This document shows positions 8,279 to 16,128 of a DNA stretch of 23,970 bases, in pieces. The notes under the pieces were generated by a model that ran no database searches, was not told the DNA's origin, and saw only the letters and a program-made list of their open reading frames with translations. Origin of the DNA: IDS-8 sp036381215. GTDB lineage: Bacteria > Pseudomonadota > Gammaproteobacteria > Steroidobacterales > Woeseiaceae. Position 1 is the first letter of the stretch. Each line of letters begins with the position of its first letter. The DNA lies in the NCBI GenBank assembly GCA_036381215.1, contig DASVDF010000075.1, positions 1 to 23,970 on the forward strand, written 5' to 3'. The translations under genes and the position numbers were made by a program.

Positions 8279-9987
8279 TGGAATCGAAAAAGACCTCCCT
8301 CCACCGTCCACGCGCGGGTGCCGTCGCGCTGCTTGCGGCTCTTGTCGCTGCGGCGGGATGTGCAACCGAGCGCGGCGTGCGCTCGCAGGATGCCATCGAT
8401 CAATCGCTTCAGGAGGCGGTGAGCGAGCCGGCGCAGATCATGCGCGACTTCGCCGTGTCGCCGCGGCCCGCACCGGCGGAGGCGCCGCTGACCGAGGAGC
8501 GATTCGACATCGAGGTGCAGAACGCAGAGGCTGCCGATTTCTTTCGCAGCCTCGTGGAAGGCACGGACGTCAACCTGACCGTGCATCCCGACGTGACGGG
8601 CCGCGTGTCGCTGAGCCTGAAGAACGTGACGCTGGCGGAAGTGCTCGAGACCGCGCGCGATGTGTACGGCTACGCCTACCGGCGCACCGGAGCCGGCTAC
8701 CTGATCCTGCCGGCGACGCTGCAAACCCGCGTGTTCGAGCTCGACTACCTGAACCTCGTGCGCGGCGGATTGTCCAGGACGCTCGTGAGCTCCGGCCAGG
8801 TGAGCCAGGCAAACGGCGGCGGCGACGAAAACGACGAGAACGGCGGCATGGTGCCCGGGGTCTTCTCCGCCGATCACGACCGGGGCGAGAACCGGCGCAC
8901 GACCGGCTCGGTGATCAACACGGTCAGCCAGGCGGATTTCTGGGCAGAGCTCCAAAGCACGCTCGGGCTGATTCTCGGCTCCGGCGAAGGCCGCCGGGTG
9001 GTGGTGAATCCGCAATCCGGCATCGTGTTCGCGCGCGGCATGCCCGACGAGCTGCGCGCGGTGGCGGAGTACCTCGACCACATCCGTGACGCGTCGCAGC
9101 GCCAGGTCGTGCTCGAGGCGAAGATCGTCGAGGTCACCCTCGACGACGCCTACCAGGCCGGCGTCAACTGGGCAGCCGTCGGCGTGACCTCGGACGGGCA
9201 CACGCTCGGCGCCGCGCAGCTTTCGGGCGGCACGCACATCGGCGAGCCGCTGCCGCAGGGCGGCGACCCGATCACCGTCGGTCCGGGGAACGTCGTGGAC
9301 TCGTTCCCCAGCGAGACCGTCGGCGGGGCGTTCGCCCTCGCGCTCGACGTCGGCGATTTCAACGCGTTCATCGAGCTCCTGAAGACCCAGGGCGACCTGC
9401 GCGTCCTCTCCAGCCCGCGCGTCGCCACCCTGAACAACCAGAAAGCGGTGATCAAAGCCGGCACGGACGAGTTCTTCGTCACCGACGTGAGCAGCAACAC
9501 GATCACCGGCACCGCGGCGACGACGAGCCGCGACCTGACGCTGACGCCGTTCTTCTCCGGTATCGCGCTCGACGTCACGCCGCAGATCAGCGCCGAAGGC
9601 GAGGTGATCCTGCACATCCATCCGACGGTCAGCGAAGTCACCGACCAGACGAAGGAGCTCACGATCTCGGGCGAGCGCGATCAGCTGCCGCTCGCGTTGA
9701 GCGAGATCCGCGAGGCGGACAGCATCGTCAGGGCGAAGAGCGGCCAGATCATCGCCATCGGCGGGCTGATGCGGAACTCGTCGCGCGAGCTCGACTTCTC
9801 CACGCCGGTGCTGGGCGACATCCCGGTGCTCGGCAACCTGTTCCGCAGCACGCGCACCGTGCAGCAGAAGACCGAGCTGATCATCCTGCTGCGCCCGATC
9901 GTGGTCGACGGCGACGACGACTGGCCGAAGATCATCCGCCCCGCCGCCACGCGGCTCGAGGCGATGCGGGGCGCGCCCGGCCGCTGA
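8278..9987 (+). CDS. mshL: MSHA outer-membrane secretin MshL
   Basis: The 569-residue protein is a lipoprotein secretin. The signal peptide ends in LVAAAGC with C28 as the lipidated residue. A secretin/TonB short N-terminal domain (ADFFRSLVEGTDVNLTVHPDV) follows at about 85-130, then a linker with a G/E/N-rich loop, and a C-terminal secretin domain from about 275 to 560. Characteristic secretin segments are VLSSPRVATLNNQKAVIKAG, LDVTPQIS, the GQIIAIGGLM loop, PVLGDIPVLGNLFRS and TELIILLRPIVV. It would form the pore through which the MSHA pilus exits. The ATG overlaps the mshK stop. The mshE start follows after 19 nt; mshM and mshN, which sit here in Vibrio, are absent. Confidence 0.93.
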   Translation: MESKKTSLHRPRAGAVALLAALVAAAGCATERGVRSQDAIDQSLQEAVSEPAQIMRDFAVSPRPAPAEAPLTEERFDIEVQNAEAADFFRSLVEGTDVNLTVHPDVTGRVSLSLKNVTLAEVLETARDVYGYAYRRTGAGYLILPATLQTRVFELDYLNLVRGGLSRTLVSSGQVSQANGGGDENDENGGMVPGVFSADHDRGENRRTTGSVINTVSQADFWAELQSTLGLILGSGEGRRVVVNPQSGIVFARGMPDELRAVAEYLDHIRDASQRQVVLEAKIVEVTLDDAYQAGVNWAAVGVTSDGHTLGAAQLSGGTHIGEPLPQGGDPITVGPGNVVDSFPSETVGGAFALALDVGDFNAFIELLKTQGDLRVLSSPRVATLNNQKAVIKAGTDEFFVTDVSSNTITGTAATTSRDLTLTPFFSGIALDVTPQISAEGEVILHIHPTVSEVTDQTKELTISGERDQLPLALSEIREADSIVRAKSGQIIAIGGLMRNSSRELDFSTPVLGDIPVLGNLFRSTRTVQQKTELIILLRPIVVDGDDDWPKIIRPAATRLEAMRGAPGR

Positions 9988-10006
9988 GCGCGGCGCGGAC
10001 GGTCAT

Positions 10007-11779
10007 ATGGCCAGGAAGCGCGTCAGGCTGGGTGAGCTGCTGCTCGAGAAGCAGCTGATCTCCGAGGAGCAGCTGAACCAGGCGCTGGAGGCGCAGCGCA
10101 ACAGCGGCCGCAAGCTCGGGCGCGTGCTGATCGACATCGGCGCGATCGAGGAGGGCGAGCTGCACCGCTGCCTTTCGGATTATCTCGGCATCCCCTACGT
10201 CGATCTCGCGCACCTGACGCTCGAGCCGCGCGCGGTGCAGCTGCTGCCCGAGGCGCAGGCCCGCCGCTACCGCGCGCTGGTGCTGAAGGACGACGCGCGC
10301 GGCCCGCTGGTCGGCATGGCCGATCCGACCGATCTCTTCGCCATCGACGAGCTCACGCGGCTGCTCGGCCGGCAAGTGCGCCTCGCGCTGGTCAAGGAAG
10401 ATGCGCTCCTGCGCACCATCGACCTCGTGTACCGCCACACGGGCGAGATCGTCTCCCTCGCCGAGGAGCTCGATTCGGAGCTCGGCGGCGAGGTCGATCT
10501 CGGCGCGCTGTCGGCGGAAGAGGGCTCGCCGGACGCGCCCGTCATCAAGCTCATCCAGTCGATGTTCCAGGACGCCGTGCAGGTGCACGCTTCCGACATC
10601 CACATCGAGCCGGACGACCGCTGCCTGCGCGTGCGCATACGCGTCGACGGGCTGCTCCAGGAGCAGGTAATCGAGGGCCGGCGCGTCGCGCAGGCGCTGG
10701 TCACGCGCCTGAAGCTCATGTGCGGGCTCGACATCGCCGAGAAGCGGCTGCCGCAGGACGGCCGTTTCAGCATCCGTGTCGGCGACAAGTCGCTCGACGT
10801 GCGCGTCTCGACCATGCCGATCTACGACGGCGAGGGTATCGTGCTCCGGCTGCTCGACCATTCGGCGGCCTTGCTCGATTTCGACGCGCTCGGTATGCCG
10901 GGGGAGATGATCACCCGGTTCAACGAGCTGATCGAGCGCAGCGCCGGGCTCGTGCTCGTCACCGGACCGACCGGGAGCGGCAAGACGACGACCCTCTACG
11001 CCGCGCTCTCGCGCGTGAACGCCGCGTCGAAGAAGATCATCACCGCCGAGGATCCGATCGAGTACCGGCTGGCACGCGTGAACCAGGTGCAGATCAACGC
11101 GCGCATCGGCCTCGATTTCGCGACCGTGCTGCGCAATGCCCTGCGCCAGGACCCGGACATCGTGCTGGTCGGCGAGATGCGCGATCGCGAGACGGTCGAA
11201 ATGGGGCTGCGCGCCGCGATGACGGGACATCTCGTGTTCTCGACGCTGCACACGATCAACGCGATCGCCACCGTGAACCGGCTGCTCGACATGGGCGCGC
11301 GCGGCTATCTCATCGCCTCCGCGCTGCAGGGCGTGCTGGCGCAGCGGCTCGTGCGCCGCGTCTGCGACAGCTGCGCGCAGCCGGCCGAGCCGACCGTCCA
11401 GCAGCGAAGCTGGCTTTCGCGCCACCTCTCCGCCGAAAGCGTCCGCAAGGCGGCCTTCAAGGAAGGCGAGGGCTGCACGTACTGCAACATGACGGGCTTT
11501 CGCGGGCGCATCGGCGTGTACGAGCTACTCGAGATCGATGTGCCCATGGCCGAGGCGATCCGCCGCGAGGACCTGGGCCGCTTCGCGCGCTGCGCGGCCC
11601 GGCGGCCCGGCTTCGTCACCCTGACCCGGGCCGCACTCGGCTACGCTGCCGCCGGCGTGACGTCGGTGGCGGAAGTCATGCGCGTCACGGCGGGTATCGA
11701 GGAAACCGGCGCCGAGGGACCGGTCGACCCGCCGGCCGACGACGATTTCGCGGCAACCGGCACGTTCCGGCTGCTCTGA
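10007..11779 (+). CDS. mshE: MSHA extension ATPase MshE with c-di-GMP-binding domain
   Basis: The 590-residue protein is a GspE/PilB-type assembly ATPase. The N-terminal MshEN domain carries two tandem 24-residue motifs at about 7-60 (RLGELLLEKQLISEEQL.. and KLGRVLIDIGAIEEGEL..), the known c-di-GMP binding element of MshE. The second ends LSDY instead of the common LxxQ. Downstream are Walker A GPTGSGKTTT with K326, the Asp box AEDPIEY, Walker B LVGEMRDRET with E390, the His box TGHLVFSTLHT, and a tetracysteine metal site C453/C456/C490/C493. It powers pilus extension from the cytoplasm, so pilus assembly here is predicted to respond to c-di-GMP. The stop overlaps the mshG start. Confidence 0.95.
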   Translation: MARKRVRLGELLLEKQLISEEQLNQALEAQRNSGRKLGRVLIDIGAIEEGELHRCLSDYLGIPYVDLAHLTLEPRAVQLLPEAQARRYRALVLKDDARGPLVGMADPTDLFAIDELTRLLGRQVRLALVKEDALLRTIDLVYRHTGEIVSLAEELDSELGGEVDLGALSAEEGSPDAPVIKLIQSMFQDAVQVHASDIHIEPDDRCLRVRIRVDGLLQEQVIEGRRVAQALVTRLKLMCGLDIAEKRLPQDGRFSIRVGDKSLDVRVSTMPIYDGEGIVLRLLDHSAALLDFDALGMPGEMITRFNELIERSAGLVLVTGPTGSGKTTTLYAALSRVNAASKKIITAEDPIEYRLARVNQVQINARIGLDFATVLRNALRQDPDIVLVGEMRDRETVEMGLRAAMTGHLVFSTLHTINAIATVNRLLDMGARGYLIASALQGVLAQRLVRRVCDSCAQPAEPTVQQRSWLSRHLSAESVRKAAFKEGEGCTYCNMTGFRGRIGVYELLEIDVPMAEAIRREDLGRFARCAARRPGFVTLTRAALGYAAAGVTSVAEVMRVTAGIEETGAEGPVDPPADDDFAATGTFRLL

Positions 11780-13008
11780 TGGCTCTCTACCAATACCGGG
11801 GGCGCACCGGGCGCGGTGAACCCGTTGCGGGCACGCTCGAGGCGGAATCGGCCGCTGCGCTCGCCGATCGCCTCGCCACCAACGGCATCACGCCCATCGA
11901 AATTGCCGCGGCGAAGCTATCCGGAAGGCCGCTGGCCGGGTTGCAGCGCCGCCTCGGCGGCGGCCGGCCGCGGCTCGTCGACCTCATCATGTTCTCGCGG
12001 CAGATGCACACGGTGACGAAAGCCGGCTTGCCGTTGCTGCAGGGCATCCGCAACCTCGCACAAACGACCGCGAACGCGAGGCTCCGCCAGGCGCTCGAGG
12101 CGGTGGTCGCCAGCCTGCAGGGCGGCCGCGACCTCGCGACATCGCTCGGCAGGCATCCGGACGTGTTCTCGAAGTTCTACGTCAGCGTCATCGGCGTCGG
12201 CGAGAGCTCCGGCACGCTGCCGACGGCCTTCGCGCGGATGGTCGAGTATCTCAGCAGCGAGAAGCGGCTGCTCGACCGGCTGAAGAGCAGCCTGCGCTAC
12301 CCCGCGATCGTCCTGGTCGCGATCCTGATTGCGATCGCCGTCATCACCACCTTCGTGCTGCCGCGCTTCGCACCGGTCTTCGCCGTCCTGGGAGATGACT
12401 TGCCGTGGGCGACGCGGGCCATCCTCGCTTTCGCCAATTTCGCGTCGTCGTACTGGTACCTCATTGCGGCGGCGGTGGCCGCCGCGGTGCTGGGTTTTCG
12501 CATGTACGTCGGGACCGTGGACGGACGCTACGGCTGGGATCGCTTCCGCCTGCGCGTCCCGGTGCTCGGCCCCGTGATCCTGAAAGCGACGCTCGCGCGT
12601 GTATGCCGCTCGCTCGCGCTCGCACTGGAATCGGGTGTGCCGATGGTGCAGGCAGTAGGCATCATCGCGCGCGCGACCGGCAACGAGTACGTCACGGCAC
12701 GGCTGCTCGCCCTGCGCGAGGGCATGGAGCGCGGTCACGGCCTGAGCCAGACGGCGCAGACCGCCGGACTGTTCACGCCGCTCGTGCTGCAGATGATGTC
12801 GGTCGGCGAGGAGACGGGCGAGCTGAACGCCATGCTCTCGGAAGTGGCGGAGTTCTATGAGCGCGAGGTCGATTACGATCTGGACAACATGAGTGCCGCG
12901 CTCGAGCCGATCCTGATCGTCGCGGTCGGCGTCATGGTGACGATTCTTGCTCTGGGTGTGTTCCTGCCGCTGTGGGACATGGCGGCGGTCGCGGGCGGCG
13001 CACGGTGA
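11779..13008 (+). CDS. mshG: MSHA inner-membrane platform protein MshG (GspF/PilC-like)
   Basis: The 409-residue protein has two copies of the GspF domain. The first includes FSRQMHTVTKAGLPLLQGI and GESSGTLPTAF, the second CRSLALALESGVPMVQAVGII and SVGEETGELNAML. Three membrane helices lie at about 175-195, 225-245 and 380-402. It is the platform that MshE turns or pushes to add pilins. The ATG lies in a TGATG overlap with mshE, and the stop lies in a GTGA overlap with the next gene. Length and layout are normal for the family. Confidence 0.94.
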   Translation: MALYQYRGRTGRGEPVAGTLEAESAAALADRLATNGITPIEIAAAKLSGRPLAGLQRRLGGGRPRLVDLIMFSRQMHTVTKAGLPLLQGIRNLAQTTANARLRQALEAVVASLQGGRDLATSLGRHPDVFSKFYVSVIGVGESSGTLPTAFARMVEYLSSEKRLLDRLKSSLRYPAIVLVAILIAIAVITTFVLPRFAPVFAVLGDDLPWATRAILAFANFASSYWYLIAAAVAAAVLGFRMYVGTVDGRYGWDRFRLRVPVLGPVILKATLARVCRSLALALESGVPMVQAVGIIARATGNEYVTARLLALREGMERGHGLSQTAQTAGLFTPLVLQMMSVGEETGELNAMLSEVAEFYEREVDYDLDNMSAALEPILIVAVGVMVTILALGVFLPLWDMAAVAGGAR

Positions 13009-13280
13009 GACACGGCGGCTTTACCCTGATCGCGCTGGCCGTGGTCGTGGTCGTGATCGGCATTCTTGCCGGCTTCGCCCTGGACAGGCTGCTGCCGCTC
13101 TTTGGCGAGGCCGAGCGGATCGCGTTTCTCCAGGTGCAGAATGACCTGCGCAGCGCGCTCATGCTCGAAGCGCCAGAGGCCGCCCAGGCCGTCGAATCGC
13201 GCCAGGCGGCCGACGCGATAGACCAGGCCGCGTCTTCCAAAAAATGCGAGTTACCGCACATACTTACGACTGGCTGCTGA
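13005..13280 (+). CDS. Short prepilin-like protein in the mshF/mshB position, lacking Glu5
   Basis: A GTG overlapping the mshG stop (GTGA) opens a 91-residue frame with a five-residue leader MRHGG, a cleavage site before Phe, and a classic hydrophobic pilin helix (FTLIALAVVVVVIGILAGF). The conserved Glu5 of pilins is Ala here (GCG at 13032-13034), while mshA has GAG in an otherwise nearly identical stretch. After the helix come an amphipathic segment EAERIAFLQVQNDLRSALML and a short tail with one Cys pair. The segment recalls MshF-like proteins, which are usually longer (~140 residues), so this may be a truncated MshF relative. It could be a minor pilin or a decaying gene; I do not assign a function. 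Confidence 0.62.
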   Translation: MRHGGFTLIALAVVVVVIGILAGFALDRLLPLFGEAERIAFLQVQNDLRSALMLEAPEAAQAVESRQAADAIDQAASSKKCELPHILTTGC

Positions 13281-13340
13281 GCTTTGGATCACAGACCTCC
13301 GTGAGCCTTCGGGACTACGCTTTCGCGGACGAATTCCAGG

Positions 13341-13358
13341 GCCGGACGAGGGTCCGGC
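13341..13358 (+). promoter_or_regulatory. Stem-loop in the mshA leader
   Basis: A perfect 7-bp GC stem (GCCGGAC, loop GAGG, GTCCGGC) ends 7 nt before the mshA Shine-Dalgarno GGAGG at 13366-13370. There is no T-tract, so it is not an intrinsic terminator. It could stabilise the 5' end of a processed mshA message, which would suit a highly expressed pilin. The stem is visible; its role is inference. Confidence 0.45.
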
Positions 13359-13378
13359 ACGTTCCGGAGGAACAGTCG

Positions 13379-13822
13379 ATGAAGACGAAGCAAGTGCAGG
13401 GCGGCTTTACCCTGATCGAGCTGGTGGTGGTGATCACCATCCTCGGCATCCTGGCGGCGTTTGCCATTCCCCGCTTCATTTCGCTCGAAACGCAGGCGCG
13501 GACTGCAGCGGTCGAGGCGGTTGCCGGCAGCGTTCGTTCCGGTGCCGCGCTCGCGCATGCGATGTATCTCGCGAACGGGCAGGCGAGCCCGGTTCTGATG
13601 GACGGCGCGAGTGTCGCGGTGAACGCGAGCGGATATCCGAGCCTCGCAACCATCGATGACACGCTGAGCGACACGTCGGGGTTCAACTACGACCCGGCCA
13701 CCGGGGTGTTCACGAAGGTCAACAGCTCGAGTGCGCCCATTGCGAATTGCACTGTCACTTACGCCTTGCTCCCTGATGCCGATGGCGTCCCGCAGGTCAC
13801 GACCGACCTCAGCGGTTGCTGA
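13379..13822 (+). CDS. mshA: MSHA major pilin MshA
   Basis: The 147-residue prepilin has a nine-residue leader ending GG, then mature FTLIELVVVITILGILAAFAIPRF with Glu5 and the usual Pro, followed by ISLETQARTAAVEAVAGSVRSG, typical of MshA/PilE-like subunits. A C-terminal Cys pair (C124 and C147) would form the D-loop disulfide. It is the main structural subunit of the pilus, processed by a prepilin peptidase not encoded in this window. The strong GGAGG 8 nt upstream of ATG 13379 and a terminator directly downstream suggest higher expression than its neighbours. A 98-nt gap with a hairpin separates it from the previous gene. Confidence 0.9.
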   Translation: MKTKQVQGGFTLIELVVVITILGILAAFAIPRFISLETQARTAAVEAVAGSVRSGAALAHAMYLANGQASPVLMDGASVAVNASGYPSLATIDDTLSDTSGFNYDPATGVFTKVNSSSAPIANCTVTYALLPDADGVPQVTTDLSGC

Positions 13823-13852
13823 TCGCGGCGATTCCGGACTCCGGAAGGCTGG

Positions 13853-13884
13853 ATGAAGGCGCCGCATGGCGCCTTCATTTTTTG
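13853..13884 (+). terminator. Rho-independent terminator after mshA
   Basis: An 11-bp perfect stem (ATGAAGGCGCC, loop GCAT, GGCGCCTTCAT) runs from 13853 to 13878 and is followed by a run of T at 13878-13883. It lies 31 nt after the mshA stop and just ahead of mshC, so it should cap the mshA message and attenuate, rather than fully stop, expression of mshC-mshQ. This fits the need for much more major pilin than minor pilins. Confidence 0.85.
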
Positions 13885-13897
13885 CAGGTTTGATCGG

Positions 13898-14377
13898 ATG
13901 CGCGACGCACGACGTCATTTCCCGATGCGCGGGTTCACGCTAGTGGAGCTCGTCGTCGTGATCGTCATTCTCGGCGTGCTGGGCGCGATCGCGGGCCCGC
14001 GCTTCTTCGACCGCCGCGTGTTCGCCGAGCGCGGCTGGTACGACGAGCTCGCGCTCGCGCTCGCGCACGCACGCAAGGCGGCCGTCGCGAGCGGCTGCCC
14101 GGTGCGCATCGCGATCACGCCGGCCGGCTATGACGCGCGGCAGCAGGCCGCGCTCGGCGGCCGTTGCGATCCGAACGGTGCGTTCAGCGTGCCGGTCAGG
14201 CTCGCCGACGGCACGGCGCTCGCCGGCAGCGCGCCCGCCGGCGTCGTCACTTCGCCTGCCGTCACGATCGTGTTCGACGCGCTCGGCCGCACCGGGCTCG
14301 CCTCCGACCAAACGATCTCCGTCGGCGGCCGGTCGCTGACCGTGGACGCCGCGAGCGGCTACGTCGAGGCGAACTGA
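13898..14377 (+). CDS. mshC: MSHA minor pilin MshC (GspH/FimT-type)
   Basis: The 159-residue prepilin has a leader MRDARRHFPMRG, then FTLVELVVVIVILGVLGAIAGPRFF. After the helix, RGWYDELALALAHARKAAVASGCPVRI is the GspH-like pattern, and two Cys residues (in GCP and GRCDP) can pair. It would be a minor pilin in the priming complex. I preferred ATG 13898, with a CAGG about 10 nt upstream, over ATG 13925, which gives a 3-residue leader without a ribosome site. An earlier in-frame ATG lies inside the terminator stem and is unlikely. The stop overlaps the mshD start. Confidence 0.86.
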   Translation: MRDARRHFPMRGFTLVELVVVIVILGVLGAIAGPRFFDRRVFAERGWYDELALALAHARKAAVASGCPVRIAITPAGYDARQQAALGGRCDPNGAFSVPVRLADGTALAGSAPAGVVTSPAVTIVFDALGRTGLASDQTISVGGRSLTVDAASGYVEAN

Positions 14378-14835
14378 TGCGGCTCGCCGGACGGCAGCGC
14401 GGCGTCACGCTGATCGAGCTGGTGGTCTCGATCGTCGTCATTTCACTCGCCGTGGCCTCCGTAGCGGGCGTGTTGTCGTACAACGCGGCGCACAGCGCGG
14501 ACCCGATGATCGTCAGCCAGGCGGCGGCGATCGCCGAGGCTTACCTCGAAGAGATCACGCTCAAGCCCTTCGACGATCCCGACGGCGCGGACGGCGAACC
14601 CGCGCGCGCGGACTTCGACGACGTGGACGATTACGACGGGCTGTTCGACGCCGGGGCCGCCGACCAGTTCGGCGCGCCGATCGCGGCGCTCTCCGGCTAC
14701 GACGTCGCCGTAGCGGTCACGCCGAGCAGCGCGCTGCCCGGTGTGCCGGCCACCGCCGCGCTACGCATCGACGTGCGCGTCACGCGCGCGCCGTGGGTCG
14801 ATTTCGTGCTCACCGGCTGGCGCACGAGGCTCTGA
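14377..14835 (+). CDS. mshD: MSHA minor pilin MshD (GspI-type)
   Basis: The 152-residue prepilin has leader MRLAGRQRG and mature VTLIELVVSIVVISLAVASVAGVL; position 1 is Val rather than Phe, while Glu5 is kept. The stretch AIAEAYLEEITLKPFDDPDGADGE is the signature I associate with MshD. It is a minor pilin of the operon, likely part of the tip or initiation complex with MshC, MshO and MshP. ATG lies in a TGATG overlap with mshC. A GAGG near its end serves mshO, which starts 1 nt after the stop. Confidence 0.87.
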   Translation: MRLAGRQRGVTLIELVVSIVVISLAVASVAGVLSYNAAHSADPMIVSQAAAIAEAYLEEITLKPFDDPDGADGEPARADFDDVDDYDGLFDAGAADQFGAPIAALSGYDVAVAVTPSSALPGVPATAALRIDVRVTRAPWVDFVLTGWRTRL

Positions 14836-14836
14836 G

Positions 14837-15700
14837 ATGCGGCGCCGTCACGGACAACGGGGTTTCACCCTCGTGGAGCTCGTGACCACGCTCACGATCA
14901 GCGTCATCGTGGTCGGCTTCGTCGCGCTGTTCGTGAGCGGGCCCGTGCGCGGCTTCGACGACCAGGTGCGCCGCGCGCACCTCGTCGACGCGGCGAGCAG
15001 CGCTCTGTCGCGGCTCGAGCGCGACGTGCACCGCGCGCTGCCGAACAGCGTGCGCGTGACCGGGGCGGCGGGCATCGTCGCGCTGGAGTTGCTCGGCACG
15101 GTGGATGGTGCGCGCTATCGCGCGGAGCCGCCGGGCGGCCCGGACACCCGGCTGCGCTTCTCCGCGCCCGACGATGCGTTCGACGCGCTCGGGGCTTTCA
15201 CGCAGGTCGCAAAGCCCTTCAGCGGCACGAGCTACTACCTTTCCATCTACAACGTGGGGGTGCCGGGCGCCGACGCTTACGAGCTCGCAAACGTCATCAC
15301 GCCGCCCGGCACGCAGATCGAGATCCAGGCGGGCGGCGCGGCCGGAGTGGATCGTGTCACGCTTTCGCCGGCGTTTCGCTTCGCCTACGCGTCGCCGACG
15401 CAGCGCGTGTTCCTCATCGACGGCCCGGTGACCTGGCTCTGCGACCCGGGCGCCGGCACGCTCACGCGCTACGACGGCTACGCGATCGCCGCCAGCCAGG
15501 GGGCGCGCGACAGCCGCGCGGAGCTGCTCGCCGCCGGCGCGAGCGCCGCGCTCGTGGCCGACCGCGTCGCGAGCTGCGCCTTCGACTACGCACCCGGTAC
15601 CGCGGAGCGGGCGGGCCTGCTGTCCGTGCAGCTCGGCATCGCGGAAGCGGGTGAGACGGTCGCGTTGCTCACGCAGGTCCACGTGGAGAACGTGCCGTGA
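14837..15700 (+). CDS. mshO: MSHA minor pilin MshO (GspJ-type)
   Basis: The 287-residue prepilin-like protein starts with leader MRRRHGQRG and mature FTLVELVTTLTISVIVVGFVALFVSGPVRGF. Segments RRAHLVDAASSALSRLERDVHRALPNSVRV and FLIDGPVTWLCDP are typical of MshO. Two cysteines in the C-terminal half (WLCDP, SCAFDY) may form a disulfide. It is a minor pilin, larger than MshC and MshD as expected for GspJ-like proteins. A GAGG 7 nt before ATG 14837 supports the start. Its stop overlaps the GTG of mshP. Confidence 0.88.
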   Translation: MRRRHGQRGFTLVELVTTLTISVIVVGFVALFVSGPVRGFDDQVRRAHLVDAASSALSRLERDVHRALPNSVRVTGAAGIVALELLGTVDGARYRAEPPGGPDTRLRFSAPDDAFDALGAFTQVAKPFSGTSYYLSIYNVGVPGADAYELANVITPPGTQIEIQAGGAAGVDRVTLSPAFRFAYASPTQRVFLIDGPVTWLCDPGAGTLTRYDGYAIAASQGARDSRAELLAAGASAALVADRVASCAFDYAPGTAERAGLLSVQLGIAEAGETVALLTQVHVENVP

Positions 15701-16125
15701 GCGCGCACCGTGAGAAATGTCGCTGCCGCGCCGGCCAGCGGGGCGTGTCGCTGGTGGCGGCGCTGTTCCTGCTCGTGGTGCTCGCGGCGCTCGGCGCGGT
15801 GGCGGCGCGCGTGGGCGTCATGCAGCAGCAGACGGCCGGCTTCGACCTGCGCGCCACGGAAGCGCTGTACGCGGCGCGCTCCGGCATCGCGTGGGCAGCA
15901 TACCGCGCGCTCGACACCGGGTGGTGCGGCACCGACTCGGTAACCCTGGGCGAAGGCGGCGCCACGGGGTTCCGCGTCACAGTGAGCTGTACCGGCAGCA
16001 CGCATGCCGAGCGCAACAAGACGGTGGAGATCTACGTCCTCGACTCGCTCGCCGAGGCGGGCACGTACGGCACGGCGGGTTACGTCTCGCGCCGCCTCCA
16101 GGCCAAGGTCGCGAAGGAGTCCTGA
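15697..16125 (+). CDS. mshP: MSHA minor pilin MshP (PilX/GspK-like)
   Basis: The 142-residue protein has a prepilin-like leader ending RG followed by VSLVAALFLLVVLAALGAVAARVGVMQQQ. It lacks Glu5, which is usual for PilX/GspK-type minor pilins. The motif TEALYAARSGIAWAAYRAL is the common MshP/PilX segment. GTG 15697 lies in a GTGA overlap with mshO. Such proteins cap the tip complex. AAGGAG just before its stop is the ribosome site of mshQ, which starts 3 nt later. Confidence 0.84.
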   Translation: MSAHREKCRCRAGQRGVSLVAALFLLVVLAALGAVAARVGVMQQQTAGFDLRATEALYAARSGIAWAAYRALDTGWCGTDSVTLGEGGATGFRVTVSCTGSTHAERNKTVEIYVLDSLAEAGTYGTAGYVSRRLQAKVAKES

Positions 16126-16128
16126 GCC

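Noticed and set aside
8068..9621. 517-codon open frame on the minus strand across mshL
   Set aside because: It lies opposite a clear secretin gene, has the His/Arg/Asp-rich composition typical of GC-rich antisense frames, and shows no domain.
9932..11425. 497-codon open frame on the minus strand across mshE
   Set aside because: It is the antisense shadow of the ATPase gene, with no recognisable motif or ribosome site.
13853..13897. Earlier ATG for mshC at 13853
   Set aside because: This ATG is the first arm of the terminator stem after mshA, and the prepilin leader would become too long; ATG 13898 has a better ribosome site.
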